From NCBI GenBank assembly GCA_041398605.1, contig JAWKUK010000005.1, positions 310,001 to 374,000 on the forward strand: a DNA stretch of 64,000 bases, written 5' to 3'. The stretch is from JAWKUK01 sp041398605. Its GTDB lineage: Bacteria; Planctomycetota; UBA1135; GCA-002686595. This document shows positions 43,693 through 52,303 of the stretch, in pieces; position 1 is the stretch's first letter, and every line of letters begins with the position of its first letter. The translations under genes were made by a program, and so were the position numbers. A model generated the notes under the pieces. It was not told where the DNA came from and ran no database searches. It saw only the letters and a list, made by a program, of their open reading frames with translations.

Positions 43693-45126
43693 TCAGTACG
43701 GAACGGCGCGCGCCTCGGTCAGGTTGGAGGTGGCGCTCGGGTTCGCGTCGCGGTACCACACCTGGAAGTGCCAGGTGTCGCCGGGCAGCGCCGCGGTCGT
43801 GCCCGTCGGAGTTGGCAACGCCCCGGGGTCGAGGACCCAAACGAGCGCTCCGCTCGCGTCGGCGCGCTGCACCTCGCCCGGGCCGTAGTGCGCGCCGATT
43901 GCGGCGCCGAGGCACAGGCGCCCTTGGCTGCCCGGCAGAGGGAACGTGACCCCCGCGCTCGGCGCGCTGATCACGAACGACCAGGAACCGTCCGGCAGCC
44001 CCTGCGCGCGGAGCGCGAGGTCGCGCTGCGTCACGTCGAGGCTGCCGTACGCCGCCAGCGTCGCCGGCGCGCCGAGGCTGTTCGGCTCGGCGCTGCAGTA
44101 AGGAGCGCCGATCGTGCTCCAACGCCAGCGCACTGCGCGCAGGTCGCCGTTCAGCGCGTTGTGGAACCCTGCCGCAGCGCCGCCGTCGGCGCTTACGCCT
44201 TGCACGACGCTGTCCGGCTCCAACGCGACCGGGCCTGTCGCCGCGGACCAACGGAAGCCGCGCGAGCCGCCGCCGACCGCCGGCGCGCCGTTGGCGACCA
44301 CGACGTCGCCCGCTTCGTCGACGTCGATCGCTGCGGCATAGGCGCCGCCGAGGTCATCCAGCCGCTGCATGCCGCCGGCCTGGGTCCAGCGGAACGCGCG
44401 GGTCTGCCCCGCTGCGTCCTTCGACGAGCCGACGACGACGCTCCCGTCGCCGTTGGTGGCCGCGGCGGAGGCCTCGACGCCGCCGAGCGTGCCGAGGTCC
44501 GAGAGCCCTGCTGTGGCGCTCCAGCGGCACGCGCGCTGCTGTCCCGCGGCGTCGCTGGCCCAGCCGACGACGACCGTGCCATCGGCGCTGACGCCATTGG
44601 CGAACGAGTCGAGGCCTCCGAGTGTGCCGAGGTCGACCATCCCCGTCACAGGAGTCCAGCGGAACGCACGCAGGTGGCCCGACGCCAGCGTCGAGAAGCC
44701 GACGACCACCTGTCCGTCCGCGCTGACGTCCTTGCCGCTCGAGGTCGTACCGCCCAGCGTCCCGAGGTCCTGCATCCCCGCGCCGTTGACCCAGCGGAAG
44801 GCGTGGTCGCTCCCCGCGGGCACCCTCGAGTCTCCGACGACACAATCGCCGTCCATGCTCACGCCGTTGGCATAGGCGCCTGCAAAGCCGCCCGAGCCGC
44901 CGAGGTCGCCGATGTTCTGCATGCCGGTCGCAGCGCTCCACCGGAACGCGTAGGCGCGGAGCTGTGGGTCGTACGAGTACCCGACGACGATGGCGCCGTC
45001 CGCGCTCAACGCGAGCCCCATGTTCTCAGGGCCACCGAAGCTCCCCAGGTCTTGGACCACCTGCGCGGACGCAGCGGAGACGAGTGCGAGGCTGGCGCAC
45101 ACGAGGGAAGAGAGAGGACCCTGCAT
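43693..45126 (-). CDS. Secreted HAF-repeat beta-propeller-like protein
   Basis: 477 residues. Start at 45126 places a signal peptide (SSLVCASLALVSAASAQ) at the N-terminus; ATG 45147 is an alternative. Residues about 25-345 carry seven or so HAF repeats of the form GMQDLGTLGG-x-SxAxGVSADGxVVVGxS-xxxGxxRAFRW, expected to build a beta-propeller or beta-roll surface. The C-terminal roughly 130 residues are the planctomycete domain shared with two other proteins here (YCSAEPNSLGAPA, LPGSQGRLCLGAAIG, LPTPTG, GDTWHFQVWYRDANPSATSNL). Function unknown; likely extracellular. Confidence 0.85.
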   Translation of the reverse strand: MQGPLSSLVCASLALVSAASAQVVQDLGSFGGPENMGLALSADGAIVVGYSYDPQLRAYAFRWSAATGMQNIGDLGGSGGFAGAYANGVSMDGDCVVGDSRVPAGSDHAFRWVNGAGMQDLGTLGGTTSSGKDVSADGQVVVGFSTLASGHLRAFRWTPVTGMVDLGTLGGLDSFANGVSADGTVVVGWASDAAGQQRACRWSATAGLSDLGTLGGVEASAAATNGDGSVVVGSSKDAAGQTRAFRWTQAGGMQRLDDLGGAYAAAIDVDEAGDVVVANGAPAVGGGSRGFRWSAATGPVALEPDSVVQGVSADGGAAAGFHNALNGDLRAVRWRWSTIGAPYCSAEPNSLGAPATLAAYGSLDVTQRDLALRAQGLPDGSWSFVISAPSAGVTFPLPGSQGRLCLGAAIGAHYGPGEVQRADASGALVWVLDPGALPTPTGTTAALPGDTWHFQVWYRDANPSATSNLTEARAVPY

Positions 45127-45277
45127 GCCTGGATCGTGCGCGCTCATGCAGCCGCTGACCATGGGCCATTGTGGGTAGGCGAGCCCGCGGGCGGCTGCTG
45201 CTGCGCCGTATCGGGATCACGCGCGACCGCGCCCTTGCGGGCCGCCGCTCCGTCTCGGTGAGCGCGGCGCGCGGCCC

Positions 45278-45844
45278 CTACGCGCCGTCTGTGTCAGGCT
45301 TGCTCGGGCGGCGGCCCTCGACGCCTGTGCACTCGATCCCGTGGCGTCGCAGCAGCGCCGTCGTCACGCCGGGGCCCGCGGTCAGCGCGCCCGCGACGTG
45401 GGTCGCGGCGCAGCCGCACGAGGGCGAGCGCTCCTTGAGGAACGCGCGCGTGATGCCCTGGCGCGCGCAGAGGTCCAGCGCGCCGCGGGCGCCGCGCAGG
45501 AAGCCGGCGGTCACGTCGCTGCCGTCGTCGCGCACCAGCGTCGCTCGGCCGTCGAGGACGGCGCTTGCGGCGTCCGTGACGCCCGCAGGAGGGGCGCTGA
45601 TCCAGGCCGGCGGGCGCGGCGTCCCGAGGCCGCCCGCCTCCTCGGGGCAGAACGCGACCACCTCGTAGCCGCCCGCCGCGAGCTCGTCCTCGAGGGCCCG
45701 GTCGCGGTTATGGATGCCGTCGTACCGGCAGCGGCGGCCCAAGAGGCACGCGCTCACCAGGACCCGCTCACGGGGTTCGGGGCCTCTGGTGGCGGCCTCT
45801 GGGGCCACCGCAGGGGGCCTCGGGGCGGGGTCGGGGCGTCCCAT
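45278..45844 (-). CDS. DUF523 / TudS-like iron-sulphur protein
   Basis: 188 residues. The family signature VLVSACLLGRRCRYDG, then VAFCPEEAGGLGTPRPP, then LKERSPSCG supplies the three conserved Cys that in the DUF523 member TudS (thiouracil desulfidase) hold a [4Fe-4S] cluster. Members are thought to remove sulphur from small thio-compounds. The N-terminal 25 residues are Pro/Ala-rich and may not be real; an internal start is possible. Cytoplasmic. Neighbours give no further clue. Confidence 0.85.
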   Translation of the reverse strand: MGRPDPAPRPPAVAPEAATRGPEPRERVLVSACLLGRRCRYDGIHNRDRALEDELAAGGYEVVAFCPEEAGGLGTPRPPAWISAPPAGVTDAASAVLDGRATLVRDDGSDVTAGFLRGARGALDLCARQGITRAFLKERSPSCGCAATHVAGALTAGPGVTTALLRRHGIECTGVEGRRPSKPDTDGA

Positions 45845-46121
45845 CTGGAGCGCAGACTCTACCCGGAGGCCCCCAGCGCGGGGCGCCAGGTCGCGCGCGT
45901 TGACAGGTCTCGGGACCTGCGCCTACCCTGCTCCACCCTTGGCCCGCGCCTGGGAAGCCTCGACGGCCGTTACACAGCCACCTCGGGGCGCTAGAGCCCT
46001 CCGCAGCCTCTCCCCCGCACTCTCCCTCGGACCGGCGGGGCCCGGTGACCAAGCGTCTCCGCCCCCTCGCCCATCCGGCGCCCGACCCTCCCAACGGCGG
46101 CGCCTCCCAACGCAATCGCGC

Positions 46122-47237
46122 ATGCGCACCTCGACCCTCATCCTCGCCGCCGCCGCGACCTTCGGGCTCGCCGCCCCCGTCCGTGCCCAGGACAAGAACA
46201 CCGACAAGATCTATCTGACCGATGGCTCGGTCATGAAGGACGTCGGCATCGTCAATGACGGGATCCAGGAGGTCGAGTACCGCAGCGGTCGCAGCAAATC
46301 GACCGTCCCCTCGGAGCGCGTCCTGCGCATCGAGTACGGCGCGAAGCCCAAGACGGTGGACCTCGCGGACTCCGACGCCGACCAGGATGAGTACATCGAC
46401 GCGGTCGCCGAGATGGGCAACTACCTCAGCGAGACCGAGAAGAAGCCGGACAAGAAGTTCCCGTGGGCGGCCGCCTACGCGCGGTACCGCCTCGTCGAGC
46501 TGAACGGCATCCTCGGCAACATCGAGGGCCTCGGGAAGGCCGCCGATGAGCTCATCTCGAAGCACCCCGATTCGCGCTACGCGCCGCTCGCCTTCGTCGC
46601 CAAGGCGCAGGCGATGCTCGACGCAGGCAATGCTGGCGGCGCCAAGGCTGCTGCAGAGGCCTTCGGTCGGTTCGTCCAAGACAAGGGCTTGATCGGCCGC
46701 TGGCCCGTCGAGCAGCGCCTCTGGGCCGCCCTCGCGTCGGGCAACACCGGCAAGAAGCTGCAAGAGGCCCTGATGGGCGTCAGCACGGACGCCGCCGAGT
46801 ACCCGAGCGTCCGCAACCGCGCCGAGGTCTCGATCGCGGAGTCGCTCTACGGCGGCAAGGACTTCGCGGGCGCCGAGAAGATCTTCAACGCGATCGTCAA
46901 GGAGGCCAAGGCCGACGCGCGCACCATGGCCGCCGCTTGGACGGGCCTCGGTGACTGCCTCTACACGAAGGCCGGCGCGGCGCCGGATGACCAGAAGGTC
47001 GCCCAGCTCCGCGACTCGTTGAAGGCGTACCTGCGGACCGTCGTCGTGTACCCCGACGAGTCGCTCTACGTCGCGAAGGCCGCGTTCCAGGCCGGTCGGT
47101 GTTACCAGGAGATCGCGCGCGCGGGCAACGACACCGAGGCGACGGACCGCGCGAAGCGGCTCTTCAGCTTCGTCATCACGAACTTCCCGGGCAGCAAGTG
47201 GGAGCGCGAGGCGCGCGACTTCTACGGCCGCACCTAG
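46122..47237 (+). CDS. Periplasmic TPR-repeat protein
   Basis: 371 residues. The ATG at 46122 begins a classical signal peptide (RTSTLILAAAATFGLAAPVRA with cleavage before QDK); in-frame sequence upstream is non-coding. Residues 25-75 are beta-rich (IYLTDGSVMKDVGIVNDG, VPSERVLRIEYG). The rest is helical with TPR/YbgF-like units (ADELISKHPDSRYAPLAFVA, AEKIFNAIVKEA, RLFSFVITNFPGSKWEREA). Lysine is more frequent than in neighbouring proteins. Probably a periplasmic scaffold. A strong terminator follows at 47271. Confidence 0.75.
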   Translation: MRTSTLILAAAATFGLAAPVRAQDKNTDKIYLTDGSVMKDVGIVNDGIQEVEYRSGRSKSTVPSERVLRIEYGAKPKTVDLADSDADQDEYIDAVAEMGNYLSETEKKPDKKFPWAAAYARYRLVELNGILGNIEGLGKAADELISKHPDSRYAPLAFVAKAQAMLDAGNAGGAKAAAEAFGRFVQDKGLIGRWPVEQRLWAALASGNTGKKLQEALMGVSTDAAEYPSVRNRAEVSIAESLYGGKDFAGAEKIFNAIVKEAKADARTMAAAWTGLGDCLYTKAGAAPDDQKVAQLRDSLKAYLRTVVVYPDESLYVAKAAFQAGRCYQEIARAGNDTEATDRAKRLFSFVITNFPGSKWEREARDFYGRT

Positions 47238-47270
47238 TCGCGGTCGGCGAACGTCCGCCGAACATCCGGG

Positions 47271-47304
47271 ACCGCCCCCGGGGAGCACGCTCCCCGGGGG
47301 CGGT
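47271..47304 (+). terminator. Perfect GC hairpin terminator
   Basis: ACCGCCCCCGGGGAGC at 47271-47286 is followed after two bases by its exact complement at 47289-47304, then by TCTCGTTC. It lies 33 bp past the TPR gene stop. The stem is very stable but the following T-run is poor, as is usual in GC-rich genomes. Confidence 0.75.
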
Positions 47305-47478
47305 TCTCGTTCGGCACTTTGGTCGCGCGCCCTTGCCGTGGGTTTTCCACGGCGGTGTTCGCCTGCGATGCGGGGGGCTGGGGGTGGTCTGGTGGTAGCA
47401 CCGCTGCTGCGCGGTGCGCGCCTACGGGCGCGTCCTCCGTCCCCGTCCTATCTCCACTCGCCAATCTCCACTGCTCCG

Positions 47479-48279
47479 ATGACCTGCGCCCCGAAATCGC
47501 CCTGCGACGGCACTCCGGCCCGTCCCGACCCGCACCCTGCCCGTCCAGCGCGCCACCACGACTGGCGTGACCTCGGCGCCGCGCGGCAGCCGCTGCTCGA
47601 CATCCTCGCGACGCGCTGTCCGGACCTGAACGTCGCCGAGGACCTCACCCACGAAGCGCTCCTGCGCGCGTCGCGCTTTCGTAGCCGGCAGACCGAGCCG
47701 AACAAGCTCCTCGGGTGGCTGACCCGCATCGCGTCGAACGTGCATCGGGACCACATCCGGCGCGAGGCCCGCATGTGGCTGCGCCCGCACGACGACCCGA
47801 TCTTCGTCGCCCAGGAGGCGCGCGAACCCGGGCCCGGTAGCGAACCAGATGCCCTGTTCCAGCTCGCCGACCGTGAGCACTTGGAGAGCGAGGTCGGCGC
47901 CGCGCTCGAGCGCTCGTGGGGCGAGCTCGAGGAACGTGACCGCCGCGTTCTGCGGGCTTTCTACGGCGACGGCGGGTCGACCGCGGCTGCGGCGCGGGCC
48001 TGTTCCGTCCGGCGCACGAACGTGAAGGTGCGGCTCCATCGAGCGCGGCGTCGCCTCGAAGAGCGGATCCGGGTTCACCTGGCAGCGGCCGCGCTCGATC
48101 GGCTCACGCGCAGCGTCGTCGGAGCTGTGCGGGAGGTGGCGGGGGCGCCGGGAGGCGCCGCCACGGGGAGCTCGCGGTTGGCAGGACGGCCTGGGGGCGG
48201 CCCCGAACGCAGGGCCGCGGCGGCGGCGGTGAACCAGGCCGCGCGCCAGACCACGCGGCCATCGGGTGGGCGATGCTGA
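47479..48279 (+). CDS. ECF-type sigma factor with C-terminal extension
   Basis: 266 residues, ATG at 47479. Region 2 is seen in LNVAEDLTHEALLRASRF and LGWLTRIASNVHRDHIRREARM. Region 4 appears as ELEERDRRVLRAFYGDGG with helix-turn-helix TAAAARACSVRRTNVKVRLHRARRRLEERI. About 75 extra residues follow region 4 (IRVHLAAAALDRLTRSVVGAV then Gly/Ala/Pro-rich), which is uncommon in simple ECF factors and might carry regulation. The next gene starts inside its last codons (7-nt overlap), indicating translational coupling with a possible regulator. Confidence 0.82.
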   Translation: MTCAPKSPCDGTPARPDPHPARPARHHDWRDLGAARQPLLDILATRCPDLNVAEDLTHEALLRASRFRSRQTEPNKLLGWLTRIASNVHRDHIRREARMWLRPHDDPIFVAQEAREPGPGSEPDALFQLADREHLESEVGAALERSWGELEERDRRVLRAFYGDGGSTAAAARACSVRRTNVKVRLHRARRRLEERIRVHLAAAALDRLTRSVVGAVREVAGAPGGAATGSSRLAGRPGGGPERRAAAAAVNQAARQTTRPSGGRC

Positions 48280-48866
48280 GGCGAGCCCTCGGTGTCGTCG
48301 TCGTGCTCGCTGGCCTGCGCGCGTTGCCCGCGCCGCCTCGGCTCGACCTGGAGACCACCGCGCCGACCAGGCCGCCGTTGGCGCTCGAGGCCGGCGCGCA
48401 AGAGGCCGAAGTCGACCCAGCGTACGCCTTGGCAGAGGCGCATGCGGCGCGCGCCCGCGGCGCGCTCGACGTGGCGATCACGCGCTACTCGGGGGTCGCG
48501 AGCGACCCGCGCAGCAGCGCAACGCTGCGCGAACTCGCGAGCTATTGGGCCGCGCGCGTAAGGCTCGAGGGCGGCGAGCCCCACGCCGTTGCGACGCTCC
48601 TTGACCTCGCGCGCCACGCGTTCGCCCCCGACATTGCGTTGCGCTCTGCGTCGGCGGTCATCACGCACGCGCGGGAGTCAGCGACTCGCCGGCGAGCGTT
48701 CGAGGTCGTGTCGTATGCGCTTCGACTGCGCGTCGCGGAGGCGACGGAGGATGGCGCGCGGTGGTCGCGCGCGCTCGCGCGGCTCGCCGAGCGCGTCGAC
48801 GTCGACGAAGATTTTTTTCGCGAGAAGGCAGAGAACGTATTGCACTCCGCGCTCGACTCTCCTTGA
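48273..48866 (+). CDS. Small exported protein coupled to sigma factor
   Basis: 197 residues; the ATG at 48273 lies within the end of the sigma gene. The N-terminus is hydrophobic (RRALGVVVVLAGLRALPAPP), a short signal or anchor. The body is helical, with a TPR-like pair (YALAEAHAARARGALDVAIT, SSATLRELASYWAARVRLEGG). No zinc anti-sigma motif. The tight overlap with the sigma gene suggests a joint function, possibly as its regulator, but no family is recognised. Confidence 0.65.
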   Translation: MLRRALGVVVVLAGLRALPAPPRLDLETTAPTRPPLALEAGAQEAEVDPAYALAEAHAARARGALDVAITRYSGVASDPRSSATLRELASYWAARVRLEGGEPHAVATLLDLARHAFAPDIALRSASAVITHARESATRRRAFEVVSYALRLRVAEATEDGARWSRALARLAERVDVDEDFFREKAENVLHSALDSP

Positions 48867-48972
48867 ATGCCTCACGAGGTCGAACCCGGCCGACGATCAG
48901 GGTGCGTCACACGTGTGTCGCGGCTCGTCGGTCACCACAGGGTTCGTGCTTCACTCACACCACGACATCACG

Positions 48973-49010
48973 GAAGGCGGCCTTCGCTCGTAAGAGAGGA
49001 GGCCGCCTTC
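48973..49010. terminator. Hairpin between convergent genes
   Basis: GAAGGCGGCC at 48973-48982 and GGCCGCCTTC at 49001-49010 are perfectly complementary with an 18-base loop. It lies 107 bp after the gene ending at 48866 and 81 bp beyond the stop of the UDP-glucose dehydrogenase gene on the other strand, so it may serve both directions. Confidence 0.6.
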
Positions 49011-49016
49011 GTCGTG

Positions 49017-49062
49017 GTCAGTCGATCGGTCAGTCGGTCAGTCGGTCAGTCGATCGGTCGGC
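49017..49062. repeat. Short GTCAGTCG tandem repeat
   Basis: The 8-bp word GTCAGTCG or variants (GATCGGTC) recurs about five times between the hairpin at 48973-49010 and the 3' end of the dehydrogenase gene. Confidence 0.75.
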
Positions 49063-49090
49063 GCTGCGTCGTGGTCGCTGCGAGGACCAC

Positions 49091-50392
49091 TCAGCGGCCG
49101 ATGCCGTAGTAGGTGAACCCGAGCTCTTCGAGGGTCCGGCGCGGGTAGATGTTGCGGCCGTCGAACACGACTGGCTGCTTCAGCGCCGTCTTCACCGCCT
49201 GGAAGTCGGGGCGGCGGAACTCGTTCCACTCGGTGACGACAACCAGCGCGTCCGCGCCCTTCAGCGCGTCCATCGGGTGCTCCGAGTACTCGATCACATC
49301 GCCGATGTAGTGCTCCTTGGCCTCGCGCATAGCCTCCGGGTCGTGTGCAACGACCGTCGCGCCGGACTCCCGGAGGGCGCGCACGAGCTCGATCGCCGGC
49401 GCCTCGCGCATGTCATCCGTGTTCGGTTTGAACGCGAGGCCCCAGATCGCGAAGCGCCGCCCGGTCAGGTCCGGCCCGAAGTGCTTGACGATCTGGCGGT
49501 GCTGCAGCGTCTTCTGGAGGTGGTTGACCTCCTCGACGGCCTGGACGATCTTGAAGTCGTAGCCGTGGTCCCGCGCGGTCCGGTGGATCGCCTGGACGTC
49601 CTTCGGGAAGCACGAGCCGCCGTAGCCGACGCCCGAGAAGAGGAAGCGCGACCCGATGCGGTCGTCCGACCCGATGCCGCGCCGCACGGCGTCGACGTCC
49701 GCGCCGACGAGCGAGCAGATGTTCGCGATCTCGTTCATGAACGAGATGCGGGTCGCGAGCATCGCGTTGGCCGCGTATTTCGTGAGCTCCGCCGAGGCCA
49801 CGTCCATCGTCAGGATCGGGTTGCCGGTCCGGACGAACGGCTCGTACAGCTCCTGCATGACGCGGGCGGCGCGCTCGGAGTTCGCCCCGATGACAACCCG
49901 GTCAGGCTTGAGGAAGTCGTCGATGGCCGCGCCCTCCTTCAGGAACTCCGGGTTGGACACCACGTCGAAGGGGTGCGTCGTGTGCGAGGACATGCGCTCG
50001 GCGACCTTGGCCGCCGTCCCGACCGGGACCGTCGACTTGTCGACCACCACGGTGTAGCCCGTCATGTGCTTCGCGATCGACTCGGCGGCGCCTAGGACGT
50101 ACCGCACGTCGGCGCTGCCGTCCTCGCCGGGGGGCGTGCCGACCGCGATGAAGACGACGTCCGCGCCGGGGATCCCCTCGGCGTAGTCCGTCGTGAACTT
50201 CAGGCGCCCGTCGCGGGCGTTGCGCTTCAGGAGCTCCTCGAGGCCCGGCTCGTAGATCGGCACCTGCCCCTCGCGGAGCTTCCGGACCTTCCGCTCGTCG
50301 ATGTCGATGCAGGTGACCGTGTTGCCGCTCTCTGCGAAGCAGGTGCCGGCGACAAGGCCGACATATCCGGTTCCAACGACAGCGATACGCAT
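49091..50392 (-). CDS. ugd: UDP-glucose 6-dehydrogenase
   Basis: 433 residues. It oxidises UDP-glucose to UDP-glucuronate with two NAD, providing a precursor for surface polysaccharides. The ATG at 50392 starts directly with the NAD-binding Rossmann motif (MRIAVVGTGYVGLVAGTCFA); the longer open frame upstream runs antisense through a tRNA gene and is rejected. The catalytic Cys is in GVGYGGSCFPKDVQA, and the TPPGEDGSADVRYV and NPEFLKEGAAIDDF segments are typical. Full length. Its product would fit the flippase and SGNH genes elsewhere in the window. Confidence 0.96.
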   Translation of the reverse strand: MRIAVVGTGYVGLVAGTCFAESGNTVTCIDIDERKVRKLREGQVPIYEPGLEELLKRNARDGRLKFTTDYAEGIPGADVVFIAVGTPPGEDGSADVRYVLGAAESIAKHMTGYTVVVDKSTVPVGTAAKVAERMSSHTTHPFDVVSNPEFLKEGAAIDDFLKPDRVVIGANSERAARVMQELYEPFVRTGNPILTMDVASAELTKYAANAMLATRISFMNEIANICSLVGADVDAVRRGIGSDDRIGSRFLFSGVGYGGSCFPKDVQAIHRTARDHGYDFKIVQAVEEVNHLQKTLQHRQIVKHFGPDLTGRRFAIWGLAFKPNTDDMREAPAIELVRALRESGATVVAHDPEAMREAKEHYIGDVIEYSEHPMDALKGADALVVVTEWNEFRRPDFQAVKTALKQPVVFDGRNIYPRRTLEELGFTYYGIGR

Positions 50393-50505
50393 GGGTGAGG
50401 CTCTGAGGTGGGGTGATGAGACGTTGTGGCGCCGTGGAGGAGTCCATGGAAGTCCACAGTGGCGATCTGGAACTCGGCACGATAGCGTGTCGAACTTCAG
50501 CGCAG

Positions 50506-50578
50506 GGGCGATTAACTCAGCGGTTAGAGTGCCTCGTTTACACCGAGGGAGTCGGGGGTTCGAATCCCTCATCGCCCA
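50506..50578 (+). tRNA. tRNA-Val (anticodon UAC)
   Basis: A 73-base cloverleaf. Acceptor arms GGGCGAT (50506-50512) and ATCGCCC (50571-50577) pair, with A at 50578 as discriminator. The D-arm contains AACTCAGCGGTTAGAGT. The anticodon stem CCTCG/CGAGG encloses TTTACAC, giving anticodon TAC. The T-arm has GGGTTCGAATCCC. CCA is not encoded. It lies 113 bp from the dehydrogenase start and is divergent from it. Confidence 0.95.
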
Positions 50579-50712
50579 TTCCCCCCGCGCGCCTGTGGCC
50601 CCAATGCCGCGAGCAGGGCGCGCGCGCGCCGCTTGCCGCGCCCACGGGCCTGCTCACACGAGCGCGTTCACGTGTGCGGGCCAGGGCGCGGGCCAGGGCG
50701 CAGGCCAAGGCG

Positions 50713-51999
50713 CTAGCCGGCCAGGCCTGCGGCTTCCGGTCCCAGCACGAGCGCGATGTGTCCCGTGTCGAGGCGCACGACCGCGATGAGCCCGCGCTGC
50801 TGCCCGGGCCCAGCGAACCGGCGCGCGAGCACCTCCGCTGGGTCCGAGTGGCCCCGTTTCTTGACCGTGATGGGGCCGATGTCGAGGTCCCCGAGCAGCC
50901 GCCGCACGCGCTTGCGGTCGAGCGGCGCCGCGCCGAGGACCGGCCACGAGCGCGTGAGCCCGGGCGGGCCCGGTCGCTGGCCGCCGAGGTACGCGATCTT
51001 CGCCGCGAGCGGCCTGAGCGCCGCGTCCCTGGCGACGGCGCCGATCAGGCCCGCGCGGATCACAGCGGGGTCGGGCTCGACGAGCCAAGGCAAGCAGAGG
51101 ACCTCGTCGGGGTGCAGGGGCGCGACGTCCACGGGCTCGCCGCGCGCGACGACTGGAGCGGCGCCGGGGGCGCCCTCGCCGAGCACGATCGCCTCGCGTG
51201 TCACGCCGCGCCGCGCGGCGGCGCCGGTCCAGATCGCGACCTCGACGAGCTCGCCGCCATGCGAGATCCAGCTCGCTTCGACGGCGCCTGGGGTGAGCTG
51301 CAGCGCCTCCGGGTCCACCGCAGGGGCGCCCTTGATGCACGCCGCAGCCGCGCGCTGCGCGAGCTGCAGGCACTCCGCGAGGGTCGGGGACCAGCGCGCG
51401 GGGTCGCCCTCGCGCGCGCCGTCCGGGCGTCGGTCGGGGTCGAGCACCAGCGCGGCCTCGGCGAGGACCCGCGGCGCCCACGGGAGCGCGCGCGTCCGCC
51501 TGGACGGACGTGCGCGCCGTGAAGCCGCTCGCCGCGAGGTTCGCGCGCGCGCACAACAGGGCGCGAGCGCGCGGTCCCCGATGTGCACCTCGAAGCCTGC
51601 CCGCGCGAGGGCGAGCGCGTCGGAGCCAAGGCCCGCGGTCGGGTCGATGGCCGGTGCGCCGGCGCAGGGGCAGGCGGGGTCGCCGCCTGCGCGCTCTGCC
51701 AGGGCGGCCGCGAGCCGCGCCGCGCGCGCCGCGGCGACCGCCGGCCGGCTCGCTTGTTCGAGGCCCTTCGCCAGGAGGTGAGGCAAGTCGCCCGCCGGGA
51801 AGCGCGTGCGCGCGCGCAGCCGTAGCGACACGAGCTCCGCCGCGCGGCGCCCGAGCTCCGGGCCCAGCGCGCGCCGCGCCGCAGCCGCGCGCGCGAGGGG
51901 CTCCGGCAGCGCGGCGAGCTCGGCGAGGAACGGCTCGAGCTCGGGCCTCGTGAGGCTCGCCGGAAGCTCGACCTCTGGGTGTTCGTCAGGGTGTGCCAC
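50713..51999 (-). CDS. THUMP-like/SAM methyltransferase-type protein with internal out-of-frame segment
   Basis: About 428 residues from a GTG at 51999 (a TTG at 52044 is also possible). The SAM-type motif AIDPTAGLGSDALALARAGFEV lies near residue 125, and a THUMP-like C-terminal part follows (LPWLVEPDPAVIRAGLIGAV, GDLDIGPITVKKRGHSDP). I place it with the SAM methyltransferase/THUMP-like proteins of unknown RNA target. Between about 51490 and 51555 the frame gives Arg/Ala nonsense (CCARARTSRRAAS...), while the neighbouring frame gives family-like sequence (LCARANLAASGFTARTSVQ). Two compensating single-base indels are therefore likely, in a GC-dinucleotide-rich stretch. The protein may be damaged near its cofactor site, or the sequence may hold errors. 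Confidence 0.65.
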   Translation of the reverse strand: MAHPDEHPEVELPASLTRPELEPFLAELAALPEPLARAAAARRALGPELGRRAAELVSLRLRARTRFPAGDLPHLLAKGLEQASRPAVAAARAARLAAALAERAGGDPACPCAGAPAIDPTAGLGSDALALARAGFEVHIGDRALAPCCARARTSRRAASRRARPSRRTRALPWAPRVLAEAALVLDPDRRPDGAREGDPARWSPTLAECLQLAQRAAAACIKGAPAVDPEALQLTPGAVEASWISHGGELVEVAIWTGAAARRGVTREAIVLGEGAPGAAPVVARGEPVDVAPLHPDEVLCLPWLVEPDPAVIRAGLIGAVARDAALRPLAAKIAYLGGQRPGPPGLTRSWPVLGAAPLDRKRVRRLLGDLDIGPITVKKRGHSDPAEVLARRFAGPGQQRGLIAVVRLDTGHIALVLGPEAAGLAG

Positions 52000-52303
52000 G
52001 TCGTGCGGCGCATTGTGCCCGACACCACTCCCCGCGGCCCCCAACCGGAAGCTGGACCCTGCGATGGGTATCGAGGCGACCGGTGGTAGGTTCGTTCGCG
52101 GTCACTACCCTCCCTCGTGGTGGGTTCAGCGTGTCTCACTCACAGGGGCCAGCTTCCGCGGGGGGAGGGCAGCTTCCGCGAGGCAGGCTTGAGCGGGCCT
52201 CCTGCGATCGGGGGGATTTTCCGTAGACGAGCGCCCTGGCGCGCAGTCAACGCCTGGGCGAGGCCGCAGTACGGCGCGCCCGCTCGCGTCCCGATCCGCA
52301 GCG

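Noticed and set aside
50393..50572. N-terminal extension of UDP-glucose dehydrogenase
   Set aside because: Runs antisense through the tRNA-Val gene; the Rossmann motif starts at the ATG at 50392.
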